64,000 bases of DNA from Biomphalaria glabrata. Taxonomy: Eukaryota; Mollusca; Gastropoda; Planorbidae. Location: positions 28,404,723 to 28,468,722 of the forward strand of contig NC_074725.1 of NCBI RefSeq assembly GCF_947242115.1, given 5' to 3'. Position 1 is the first letter of the stretch. Every line of letters starts with the position of its first letter. Positions 1-13,200 of this stretch are shown piece by piece. Both the position numbers and the translations under genes were made by a program. The notes under the pieces were generated by a model, which saw only the letters and a list, made by a program, of their open reading frames with translations, searched no databases and was not told the origin of the DNA.

Positions 1-290
1 CTTATAAATTGCAGATGTTCCTTCAAATGGGAAGATAACTACATCCTTACATCCTATGCACATGTTAATCTAATCATGCATGTTAATGAGATACTTAATC
101 TCTACTAATCCATTGGTTTTCCTTACAACTGGCACTAGGAAAGAAGGAGCACTTGTACGAATATGTCCTTGCATATGGAATAAGAAATGTGCCTTTATCT
201 TTGTGGCTTTCTGTATTCTAGGGCAAGTGATCTGACAATGAAAGTGTCCAATCTTCTCATGTCTAAATCCAAGAAAGAAAAAAGGCAAAG
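1..290 (-). mobile_element. LINE (CR1/Jockey-like) 3'-end fragment
   Basis: Read on the minus strand this matches the copies at 30040-30690, 40590-40800 and 57607-57950. It ends in the same coding tail (LINMHD, compare SLVNMHD at 30 kb), then a short 3' end. It lies in a UGGT intron and is 5'-truncated and decayed. Confidence 0.6.
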
Positions 291-689
291 AATTTCATAT
301 GCTGGCGATAAGCACAGGTAAAAGTTTCTCCTAACTCTTTCACTCCGTAATTATTTTTCATGTTCCGATGGATTTTCTTTATTTTTTCAGTTTTGTTTTT
401 TTAACCCTGTTATGATTAAGATTGAATCACTTTTTTGTTTGTTATCAGAAAGTGTTTTATCTGGTCTAGAATTAAAGGGAATGCATGCTCTTTTTATATA
501 AAACACAGTAAAGTTTATACAATCAAACATTTATTTAATTTAATGAAGTCAAATCAACAATGTTATCGTCAATTGGGAGAGAAAGAGTTAAATTTAAAGT
601 TAAACTCATTAAGCATTTTAAAAAATGTGTATGGCTGAGTATTTGAGATGTAAATGCAAAATTACTCCCTAAGTTTTATCTTCCTTTTA

Positions 690-882
690 CTATATGAAAA
701 AATATTAATTAATTAATTACCACTAATTAATTAACAAATTGGTTAATGTTTTGATTGATTCATGTGTTGTTATTGATAATGAATAATTGTATACAGTTTC
801 AACTTGATCAGAGAATGGGAAGTGGGAGAAATGAGTACAAGATTTGTACCAGCAGAGGGAGTTGATATAAGCTTTGTAAATA
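690..882 (-). repeat. dimeric AT-rich interspersed repeat, single-monomer copy
   Basis: Shares with copies at 38.0-38.4 kb and 59.4 kb the blocks CAACTTGATCAGAGAATGGG, GTTGATATAAGCTTTGTAAA and ATTAATTAACAAATTGGTTA. It ends about 40 bases before the first UGGT exon of the window. Confidence 0.55.
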
Positions 883-920
883 GTTCTTATGCTCTCTGAA
901 CAGTGTTATCAAGCTTCCAG

Positions 921-3900
921 CTGATACCAACATCCCAGCATTCACCATTGAGGCCATTGTAGATCCTGTTTCTAGTGAGGCACAGAAGATGTCTGCTATT
1001 CTTTTGGTGAGTACTTTATGCGATTTTGTTTGCATTTATGTTTGAAGCTAGCAAATTACTTTTCTAAATGGGAGATAATTATTTACTGCTGTGGATATAT
1101 ATTAAAACTTACAAATATAATATCACTGTGGTATTTTAAATATTGCTATACATATTGAAGCATTAAATACACATTTTAAAATTGTAATTTTGCTTAATAT
1201 GTCTCTGGCAAACTCAATCAAATTCTATTATATTTGATTATTTTGACAGTAAACAAATGAAAATGGTTTGAGTACATTGAATATGATGCTTACTTATGCT
1301 AAAGGATAGTCTTTATTTCTAAAGCTTTTATATTGTTCACAACTATCAAACTACTTCACCCTAAATACTTATTGGGGATGGTTGGTCTAATTAGAATGGT
1401 TTTGATACTTTGTCTGGGAGGTGAGGTTAACTACAAAAATTTGAGTTGAGATTGGGCAAAGTAATTGTAAATAAATACATATTTACAACAGATGTGTATA
1501 AAATTATATAAATACGAGCTCTGAATGACTTGAAAGGCTCAACATCTTTAACTTTTTTTTCCTGGCAACAAGAGAACTGCCATTGACTTCCAGAAGACAC
1601 ATTTTAAGTAGGTTACCAATGGGTCTGGAAGTCATATAAAATAAATGTTTACTATTTGAGCTGTGAATGGACCTTATTTTTAATTACTTAGTGGTATAAC
1701 GTTTAGCACTTGACCTAAAAAGGGGAAGTAACTCTTGAGGGATTATGGGCACAACATTGCCCAAACAGTGCCGATGTGCCAAAACCCCAAAATGAGTGAG
1801 TCTGGTGTGAATGTACACTTTGGTTTCTTATAGTTATAATGTTTTTTGTTTGGTGTAATGCACAAATTGTAAGACAAATTTCCATACGGATAATAAAGAT
1901 TATTATTATTATTATTATTGTTATATTATACAGTCTCAGATTGTTTTTGAGTTTTTTTGTATTTAATCAGGTTATGACAACAACAAAAAATTAGAGATTT
2001 CTGTTTCATAAAAATATGAGACATTAATACTGAACAAGCTTAATTTTTATTATTTAAATAGAGAATAGTAAAAAAAACAAAAACAATTAGAACATATATT
2101 TTGAAATGGTTTCCTGGTACCACTCTTCTTTTATTTCTGTAGGTCTTGAAACAGATTGCTAATGTTGATATAACTATCTTTATGAATCCACGTGAGAAAC
2201 TGTCAGAAATGCCACTGAAGAGGTGAGATGGATCATTTTAAACCCATGGGTACTATAGCACTAACATCGGTACCATAGCACTATTGTGATAGAATTCAGT
2301 GCTTACTACTAATGGGGTATGGGTATATGAAGGGTTCTCCATATCTCAATCAGAACAAGAAGCTAATTTATTTTTTAAATGAAAACCGAATGTATAAAGC
2401 TTTTTTTTTTATTGTATTTTATTGTAAGATATTTGAAATGAAAAAGCCTACATAGCACAGTTTATAAGGCCAAGGATGCAAGGAATTGAGTGCTTATGAT
2501 GCTAACAATTTTTTTTTTAGAGTTTCTTCTCTTAACGTAGGAGTTGGACACAATTTTTTTTGAACTGTAAATAGTGGCTATTGGGTTATGTTAGTTTTAA
2601 GATTTACTATCTCATATTGTTTCTAGTCAAGATTAAAGCATAAATATTAAGTGAGAAAATTCACTTGCTTGAAAGGCTTTTTTTTCTTTCTGGCAACAAG
2701 AGAGCTGCCATAGACTTCCTGAAGACATATTATAAGTAGGTTTCCAATGGGTCTGGAAGTCATATTAAATACATCCTGTCTTTTTTAATGTTCAAACTTT
2801 TAATGGTTTATTTGACAGACCTTTTTACAGCCATGACAGTCAGTTTTGTCAAGAATAAAAAAAAAAAATAATTAGCCTTGTGTGTTTAGGAGAAAGTAGA
2901 GATGTACAGTGAATAAAAGTTTACTTGTGATAAATAACATTATTCTACAGCTTTTCAGATTTTAAATGTTTTAAAAAGCATGTTCTCATTTTAAACCTTT
3001 TTTTTAACAAAGCTTTTATCGCTACGTTCTGGAACCGGAAGTGACATTTGATAGTGAGGGAAACTTGGTGGCAGCCCCTCACGCCAAGTTCCTGGACATG
3101 CCTCAGAAGTCACTTCTGACGCTCAACATGAAGACACCCGAAAGCTGGTTGGTGGAGTCAGTGGTCTCCCCTTACGACTTGGATAATATACTTCTAGAGG
3201 AGGTAAGTTATTGAATTCGACTAACAATCTTCACTTTAGCTTTTCTTTTGATTGAAATTACTTTGACCTATTTACATTTTTTCTATTATACTTGCATTCG
3301 TTTCTTTGGTTTTTTTAAAATCTTCACAGGTAGAGAAAAGTGTCAATGCCATATTTGAATTGGAGTACATCTTAATTGAAGGTAAAGTTGCTTTAGGTTG
3401 TTTTGTTTTTTTTGATATATTCTTAAATCAGGGCACATTTTTTTCCCTCCAGTGAAATTCTTTCACTTCTGGTGTTCATTCACTGCTGCTCTATACAACC
3501 TGTGCTATTATGTTACTTTTTCTGTTGCATGTCTTATTTTTAGAGAAGCAATCTACAAAACACATTTTGATTTAATGCCTATTATTTTTTTAAAAAATAA
3601 ATGTCAGATCAGATGCCTATTTATTATTGTTGTTACTGGTCGTTGACTTGTAGCACTAAACTGCTAGTAGTCAATTATACCATAAAAAGAGCTATTTTTT
3701 TCCATTTATACCCAAGATGTTGCTCTCATATTTTGAACCATTTCTGACATAAGATGAATGTATACTTACTATTACCAATATGTCTAATGTATACAATGGG
3801 AGCCAAAATCTCACATTTCTCTCTACTTCTAAAAAATATTAAATAACAAACTTTGACTTTTTTTTTTCTTTGCGTAATAAGCATTTTAAAAAATCTGCAT

Positions 3901-4163
3901 ATCTGCTGCATTGTTTTAAATTGTTTGCTCCCCGCAGGTCACTGTTATGACTCCAATTCCATGCAGCCTCCTAGAGGTCTTCAGTTCACCTTGGGGACCA
4001 GCAAAACAGCAGCCATGATGGATACTATTGTTATGGCCAACTTGGTATTTACCAGTCATTAATTTACCCTTTATTTTCCCATTAATGCACGGATAAGTAA
4101 TTGTTCATTGTACTAACTAGTTTTTAAATTGAACTTTATGAGATATTCACTCTAGAAATGTTA

Positions 4164-4253
<90 letters not shown>

Positions 4254-7200
4254 TGTCCATTGTGGTTCGATGATGACCACTTTGTCATCCAGGGGGCTGA
4301 GGGCTTTGCACTGGGGTTTTATGCCTCCTCATGTGGCTGGTGAGACCTATGTGAGCCCGGAGTGTTCGGCTGCACACTGGGCAGGTTATTCCAGCTGGAG
4401 CTAGTGTCGTTTGTCTTGCTTTTCTTTTCTGGCGTTTTTCTTCTGCCAGCGTTGTTCTTTTTTCCTCAGCAACCTGTGCGCCAGTTTTCACAGCGCGACG
4501 CCATGATGCTCTGTCATGTGCCTCTGTCTGCCAGGGTCTATGCTGAACGCCTTCAGAGAAGCTTTGAGGGTGTCCCTGAAGCGCTTTCTTTGCCCATCTT
4601 GCGAGCGCTTTCCTTCGCTTAGTTGGCCATACAAGAGTCGTTTAGGGATGCGGTGGTCTTCCATTCTGTAGACGTGACCTGCCCATCGCAGCTGGGACTG
4701 TTAGAAATGTTAGAATATATTTAAAATCAATTCAACTTCAGTGCTTACTGTATTTTCACCAGTAGAATAAAATCAATTCAACAGCCACTTTAGCTCATAC
4801 TAGATGTGTTCACCAGTAGAATGAAATCAATTGGATTTAGCTCCTTGTGACAAACATCAGTTTTGTTTCAGGGTTACTTCCAACTGAAAGCCTACCCAGG
4901 TCTGTGGTATCTCAAGCTGAGAGAAGGAAGGTCGGAAGAGATTTATAAAATTGACAGGTAAAGGTTGAACCAACATTTGGTTGAGTTTTGGAAAAGCTGT
5001 TATATGGGCAGTGGCATAGCTAGGGATTTGGGGGCCCGGGGGGGGGGGGGGGGGGCTTGACCTATTTAGAAGCCCCTGCAATTTGACATCATGACATGAG
5101 TTAATGATATAATATTTCATGGAAAAACAATTTTAGATACTGATTTGGGGGTCCTCCCTCAAGTGGTGGCCCAGGGGGATTTTCCCTTTTTTTTATGTTC
5201 AAATTTAAATTTATACTTAAATTCTTCCCTGATCTTCTAATACTAAATTCATTAAATCATGTTGTTCTTTCTTTCTAATTGTATCCAAAATATTGATGCT
5301 TTTAATGGCTTTGAAATGAAATTAACTGTTACCCATAAGATAAAGTGTTAGCTGGTGATTTTCTTAGGCATTTAGTATAGTCCCAACAATCCCCACAGTA
5401 TAAGGAGTCTCTGGGCCATACTTGGAGGCAAGGTGGCTGAATAGTAAAGCGCTTGGCTTCTGAACAGAAGGTCCTGGGTTTAAGTACCGGTGAACATTTG
5501 GATTTTTTATTTCAGGATCTTAAGGGTGCCTCTGAGTCCACCTGGCTCTAATGTGCATTTGACATTAGTTGGGGAAAAGTAAGTGTTTGGTCGTTGTGTT
5601 GGTCAATAGTGGGCCACAGAAACAGATGGCATCTACATCATCTGCCCTATAGATTTCAAGGTCTAGAAGGGGGAACTTTGGGTCATGCTTGAAACTGTCA
5701 ATCATACTTTCTTGTAATGCCCCAATTTAACAGACCTTAGACAGACTGAGACAGTATAGCCACAACAACCTAGCGTAACCAACATTCACTGTGGCAGTGC
5801 AAAACTGTTGAGAACAGCACATTTTTCACAGCATATGTTGCAAAAGAGCTTACAGTTCTGCTAGGTGTATAAGAAGTTACCATTAAATTGATAAAATTTT
5901 TACAAAGCTAATCTCAACTCATTTTTGTCTGTCTGGTAGAAGGTTGTATACACGCTGTTTCTCCCACACCTATTTGATTGATCACGTTGAAACTTTGCTT
6001 AATTATTTATTAGCATAGACAAGACATGAATCAATTTAAAAGTATTAACCAATTTTTCAATTAATTACTGCTAATTAATTATTTGTTTGATACCAACTAG
6101 GGAAATTAATCCTTCTGTCTTCACAAATATAGCTAAATATGTAGGGTTTTGTCCCCTAAGATAAATGAACACGCTATTTTTCCCACACCCGTTCTTGGAT
6201 CAAATTGAAACTTAAAATAATTATTTATTATACCTAACAAAACATGAATCAATTTAGAAAATTAACCAATTCTTCAATTAATTATTGGAAATTAATTATT
6301 TTGTTTGCTATCAAAATAACTTCTGCATTATTGAGTGATGTGGTTGTAAGTGCAGACCTATTTTTTTCTCAGTTAAGCTTTTTTTTTTTTTTTAAAAGGA
6401 ATTTTGTATATTTTATTTTGTTTGTTGTTGTCCCGTATCACATTAAACTTGTGGTATCAAATTGTTGTATGATAATGTGTGTGTCTCACTGAAGTTCATC
6501 TTTTGTTTCCTATGGTCCAGTCATGAGTTCACTGATTCACCAAACAATCTCACTGATGTTGTCATTGCTGTCAACAGCTTTAAGAGTAAAATTATCAGAA
6601 TGAAGGTAAAAAATATGATCATTTCTTTATCTATTTTCTTCTATGATCTTTGAATTGCTTATAAAAATGAGTTGAAAGATAATAACAGTTTTGTAACAAT
6701 ACAATGTTTGAAAAAAAAAAAAGGAACTGTAGTCAGCATTTCATGATAGTTTTCCATTTCGTTTTATATTTGGATTATCTCATTAATAAAATTACAAGTA
6801 GATTTTGTTTTTATAGAATAAAAAGGAACAATGACTTTTTTAGAATATAAAACCTTCTATTTTTCAAGTATTAGAATAGCTAAGTGGCCAGCATGTTGGC
6901 CTTCCATCGTGGAAGCTTGATACCTCAAGTTTGAATTCATACTTGTGCAACTTTCTTTTCTTTATTTTTTCAATGGCTTTTTTGAAAGGACAGCACAGAA
7001 ACCTTCTCCCAGGTACCCCCCAGTCCTCCACTGGTCCACATAAGTGATTTTCATTTCAAGGAAATGACTTTGTATTTGCTTTTGCAATCTGAAATTGGAT
7101 GTATTGATTTAGCTAATGAGTGTTTTCACTTAAGATTGTGAAACTGGTGTCAAGCTTATGATTAAAATTGTGAAACTGATGTTAGTTTATGGTTTATATG

Positions 7201-10200
7201 AAACTGGTTATTCAACATCAGTTTAAGGATAATATTTTAAACATTGGTTCTAGGTATCCAAAAAGCCTGATAAAATGGATGTGAATCTACTGCAAGATGA
7301 AGATGACTCTGTTGGCATATGGGATTCTATTTCTAAGTAAGGACATTTCTTTCTTTAGAGCGTTCATCACTCAAATACGTTTGTTTAAAATCTTGTTTAA
7401 AAGTATTTGTAATGGATTTAAAACTTGTTTAAAAGTATTTGTAATGGATTTAAAACTAAATAGGTTGGGTTTATCAAAGTAGCAGATTAGTAAAATAATT
7501 TTTTTTTACAATTTCTTTTATCAGCTCACTCAGTCTGTCTCTCTGTCTGGTAAAAAGTGTGTACACGTTATTTCTCCTACACCCATACTCGGATCAAGTA
7601 GAAACTTAACACAATTATTCATTGGCATAGACAATTAGTCAATTAATTTATTATTGGTAATTAGTTATTTTGTTTGATACCAAAAAGGAAAACTAATCCT
7701 TCAGTATTCAAATAAATGGCATAATTTGTTGGGGTTAATCCTCTTAAATAATTGTTAATGCTATTTCTCCCTCACACATTCTCCTATCAAGTTCAAACTT
7801 AAAACAGTTATTTATTGTACCTAACAAAACATGAATCAATTAAAAAAAAAAAAATTAGTCAGTCAATTATCTTGTTCGATATCAAATAAGAGAAATAACT
7901 TGCACATTATTAATAGATAGGCTTTGTTGTTGTTTTTTTTTAAAAGGATTCTTAAAAAATATTTTGCTTGTTTGACTATTGTAAGAACCTGGTTCATTTT
8001 CGTCAATCTAGTTTGTCTTTTGTTGACTCTCTATTTCAGTACAATAACTGGCGGTGCTGGGAAAAAGGAAGAGGAAAAAGACAGCACTCTGAATATTTTC
8101 TCTGTTGCGTCTGGTCATTTGTATGAGAGATTTCTCAGGTTGGTTGTATGCTATTTGGTTTTAAAGAATGACCATTTTTTTTTAACTTAAAAGGCCTAAA
8201 TAAATCTTCAGTTTCCTTAGACACATCATCATGCAACTATAGGATAAAAAGTTCTTAACATTACTGCGACCTATATATTTAATTTTTACACACAAAAAAA
8301 GTCATCAAATGAACTTGTAACGTTTTGTAATGTGTTGACAAAATTTTTTTAATACTTTTGAGCAGATGTCTAGATAAACATATGATAACCTTCATTTACG
8401 GATGAATGAACAGAAATGTGAACTTTGCATCTATTATTTTTTCAATCTCCAAGTGTTTTTGATATATTGACTTTCGTCAAAACGTTCCCATAATCCTCGT
8501 TATAATGATAATACAGACCACTAGTTTGTTGTAACTGCTAATTATTATTATTATCTTATGAGTTACAGGCAGTCTTTCAAAAAAGAAGATTATTGCTTAG
8601 TAGACTAACACTATTAGAATTTTGGTTTATTGGTATAGCTATGCATCACGTAACATAAAGCAGCTGTTGCATTAAGTTGTGTTTTTTTCGATTGAGTACT
8701 TTCTAGCCCAGTATTGACAAGTTTATTTAGATTGATGATGGTTTTTTTCATAAGATCTAAAAACAGTTTGACCTTTACTTGAAAGGGGGCGAGACGTAGT
8801 ATTTAAAAGACTTGGATTCACTTTCGAGGGAGAGCGACAACTAGAGTAAAAGAATTGAAATTGAATTGTGTTGTACATTTATGTAGTGTGTAAGTGATTC
8901 CACATTCCAGAGTAAAAGCTTTGTATTTATTTCAAAGAATTTCAGTTTAGAGTTATACTTTGAAGTAGTATCTGTTTGAGACTTTAAACATTGTCAAAGA
9001 AAAGATCTTACTTACTTAGACTTAGGTCCTCCCGCGCCGTTCGGCGCATTGGGCGGCAAGCTGTCTCCATAAAGATCTGTCATTGGCAATGTCTGAAGCC
9101 TCCTCCCACCAGGCGTCCACTGTTCTGAGGTCCTCCATGAAGGTGTGGCGCCAAGTTATACGAGGACGTCCCTGTTTGCGCTTTCTTCGTATTGGCCTCC
9201 ATGTCATTGCAACTCTTGGCGTGCGTAGTTCATTTTGTCGTAGAAGATGTCCCGCAAAGGAAAGATCAATGCAAAATTATAAAATTAGAAAGACATTGTC
9301 TGATCAATAAAATCTCATCATGGCATCATCATCTGTGCTCAAATGTATCATATCAATATGTATTTGATAACTAAATTTCAGAATTCTAATCATGCTTTAA
9401 AAAAGATTTTTGATTAGTAGATTAAACTACTTAGAATTTGGATTTTTGGTTTAGCTATGTATTTGATAATTTAAATTTCAAAGTTCTAATCAAGCTCTAT
9501 TTCTTTACTGCTAGAATTATGATGTTGAGTGTCATTAAGAATACCAAGTCCAAAGTGAAATTTTGGTTCTTGAAAAATTATCTGTCACCTACTTTTAAGG
9601 TAAGAAAATATTTGCCTGATTAAAATAGTGTTTTAGTTCTTATTTGTTTCTTGCTTATGTCTTAGTGTACTGTTTGCTTTCAAAGTAATTTCTTACCTAA
9701 CTTAATTAAATCTCATTTGTTACTTAGGACTTTATTCCTTATATGGCTAAAAAATATGGCTTTGAGTACGAGCTGGTCCAGTACAAGTGGCCAAGGTGGC
9801 TGAATCAACAGAAAGAGAAACAGAGAATTATTTGGGGGTAAATTTAAATTTAAACATTTGTAACGTAAACCCAATACAGCCTATTTCTGGTTTGAAAAAA
9901 AACAAACAACAGTCTATTGCCAAACATAAGAAAGATATATTCGAATTAAAAAAACGAAAAAAATAAATCGAAAAAGAAATTAGTATCCTTAGCTGCAAAC
10001 TCTTTCTAATCTTCATGAATGACCTCCCAGACCTCATTTCGGTCAATAAGGCACCTTAGGCAGTTGACCTCTTAATTTGGACTACTGAGAAATATCCAGT
10101 GCTGACTAGATCCAAACTAAATAGAGCCCTCACAACTATCTCCACGTTTTCAAAATTATGGAAAATGGAAATAAACAAAGAAGTCAGTTAATTCAATCTT

Positions 10201-13200
10201 TAGCCACAGCAACAAAATTGCAAAAAGAAACTACATACTACAAATAGACTCACAGCTAATAAATAAAGAAGAAAATCCAACATATCTTGGTGTAAAATTA
10301 GACCAAAGACTGTCTCTAAAACACTTTATGGCAGATTTAAAAGAAAAGGCAACACAAAGATTAAACATAATAAAACACCTAGCAGGAACATCCTGGGGAG
10401 CTGAAAAGAAAAACTTAAGACAGTTATACACTGGATACATCAGATCGGTCATGGATAACTGTCTCTCCATACAAGTAGCTACCAACAAAACCTATCAATC
10501 ATCTTAAGACACAATCCAAAACCAGGCCTTGCATCTAATCAGTGGAGGTATGAGAACTACTCCCACAGCAGCCTGTGAAATAGACTCCAGTATTGAACCA
10601 CTTAAGTTAAGACACAACAGAGCAGCATTAGAAGCTATTGAGAGATACAGAAGGTTGGAGGATGATCATCCAAATAAACTAATAACACAGAGAAATAAGA
10701 AAAACAAGCAAAAAAAGCAAAGAACTATGAACTTACTGACGAACTAGCCCTAAAACACCATCTACCCAATAACAGAGAAAAAATTACCAGATTCTAAAAC
10801 TTAACTCCTGGAATTAACTACAAATAACCAACCATTAAAACACATTTAATAAATAATACTCTAACAAAAGAATCAAATCCGATCGAGCTCAAAGTAGACA
10901 TGCTTGAAATAATTGAAAGCTATCCAAAAACAGCCATCCATATGTACACCAACGGATCAGCCTTCCAAGCCACCATCAATGCTGGTCTTGGTGCCTTCCT
11001 GGTCTTCCCCAAAAATAAACACTTTGAAATAAGTGTATCCTGTGGTGACTACTGCTCAAACTTCCAAGCCGAAATTGAGGCAATTACCATAGCTTTGCAG
11101 ACAGTCAAAAACAAATTATATGAAGGGATACAATCACCATCAGATATTGTTGTCTTTACAGACTCCCAATCCACTCTTCAAGCACTTAACAGCAGCACCT
11201 CAAAAAGCCCAAGAGAGTTGACAACACTAATAGTGATAATACATCAGATGATGACAAAATCAAACATCAACATCATATTACAGTGGATCCCTGGACACAT
11301 TGGCATCATGGGAAATGAAAGGGCAGATAAGCTATCAAAGGCAGGATCCTCTATGGAACAACCAGATAGACCTGTTAACTACCTCACCCTAAGGTCAATG
11401 TTAATCAACAACCACAAAGAGGAGTGGCTCAACCAATGGGCAACAGGAAACACAGGCAGAGCCGTGTACAAAGAAATGAACATGACTAACAAACTGGACA
11501 GTATTAACTTCCTCCCCCGCAATCTTCCAACTAAGGACAGGACACACACCTTTGTTAAATTATCATCTCAATAAATTAACTCCACACAACTCCCCCTTTG
11601 TAGACACTGCACCCACCTTTATGAAACCGTAAACCATATCCTTTTTGAATGCCCCTCCCTAATCCACCTTAGGCAGACCCTACTTCCACTAAAGCCCAAC
11701 ATAACCAACAACCCTGTACGGCAGTGCTGAACAACTGAAGAAAACTGCACTCTATTTTTCCTTGGCACACAGTCTGCAAAAGAGCTGACAGCTCAGCAGC
11801 AAAAAGCTGGCTAGAAGAAGATTATTATTATTATTCAAAACAATAATCATTAACCAACTTTAAAAAGTAGAAAAATATGTCCTGTTTCATATAATATATA
11901 TTTTTAATACTTTTAAATGAAAAGCAAGTTAAAAAAATACTCATTTCCTAGGGTGGGGGCTTATACACTGGGTCTACAGGCGCGTTTGTTTAAAAGATAT
12001 ACAAAAATAAAATTGTTTAACATTTCGTTTTCCCTAAAAAAAAAAAGTCTTCCCGTTTTCATCCATGTTCCGAACGAGACATAGTGAACTATTCGTCTAG
12101 GAAATTTTAAAAAGTTTCAACGCATCCTACTGCATTATGTGTATACCATGATAATGCATCCTACCGTAATAGGCTGTAATAGGTTAAAATTGTATACATT
12201 AGAGACAGTCTTTTAAACAAAAGGTTATTCTTTGTTCAGATTTTGTTTTCTGTATTAATTGACTATTTACAATTGGCTTTGTATTTTCTAGATACAAGAT
12301 CCTGTTCCTTGATGTTCTGTTTCCCTTAGATGTGAAGAAAATTATATTTGTGGATGCTGATCAGGTAGACATATTGGGGTTCAAAGTTCATTCATCGTCC
12401 TCTTACAGTATTTGTTTTTCTTTTATCACTTTTAAATGTTCAGAAATGATGTTTAAGTCCTAACCTTATGGCAGCCACTGAGGTTTGAACTTATGGCAGC
12501 CATTGAGGTTTGAACTTATGGCAGCCATTGAGGTTTGAACTTAAGGCAGCCATTGAGGTTTGAACTAAGAACCATCAAGACAAAAAATCTAAATCACATA
12601 CCACATAACCAGGCTGCCATTTAAAATGGTTTTAGCCATACGTCCAAAAATAAAGTTGTTTTCTACTTTGTGTATAAACCAGGTGATGTTTAGTGTCACT
12701 TCCTAGGTAGCTTTTGGGTTGGCCATTTAACATCACTGACCCATAGCCTTGTTAAAGTTAACAAAAATATATGTTAACGTAGGATAAAATGATTATTATG
12801 AGTGCAGAAAGGCAAGGATGAAATCGTCTAGTTTATTGATGTTTGAAATATATTTGCCAGATTGTTCGAGCTGACCTTCAAGAATTGTACGACCTAGACC
12901 TTGGTGGAGCACCTTATGGTTATACACCTTTCTGTGACAGTCGCAAAGAAATGGATGGCTTCAGGTAAGGTCTATACATATTTTGATCTTAGTCTCAAAA
13001 GTATTAATAATAATAATGATAGCTTTTATATAGCGCTACTTTCATGCTTATAGCATGCTTAGAGCGCTGTGGTCCAATCTCAATTTGTGGACCCGTGGGG
13101 GGGGGGGGAGGGGTATCTGGGAGTAGGTTTTTCCGTGCTGCCTTTAGGTGCTCAGTAAACAACAACTCTGCTTGAGTCGGATGTCGAACCTCAAGCCCCC

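Noticed and set aside
4158-4343. Frame beginning with alternating Tyr-Ile residues
   Set aside because: Translation of the (AT)n microsatellite.
10900-11574. A stand-alone RNase H gene
   Set aside because: The frame is the RNase H part of a decayed LINE with RT remnants upstream; a second copy lies at 42 kb.
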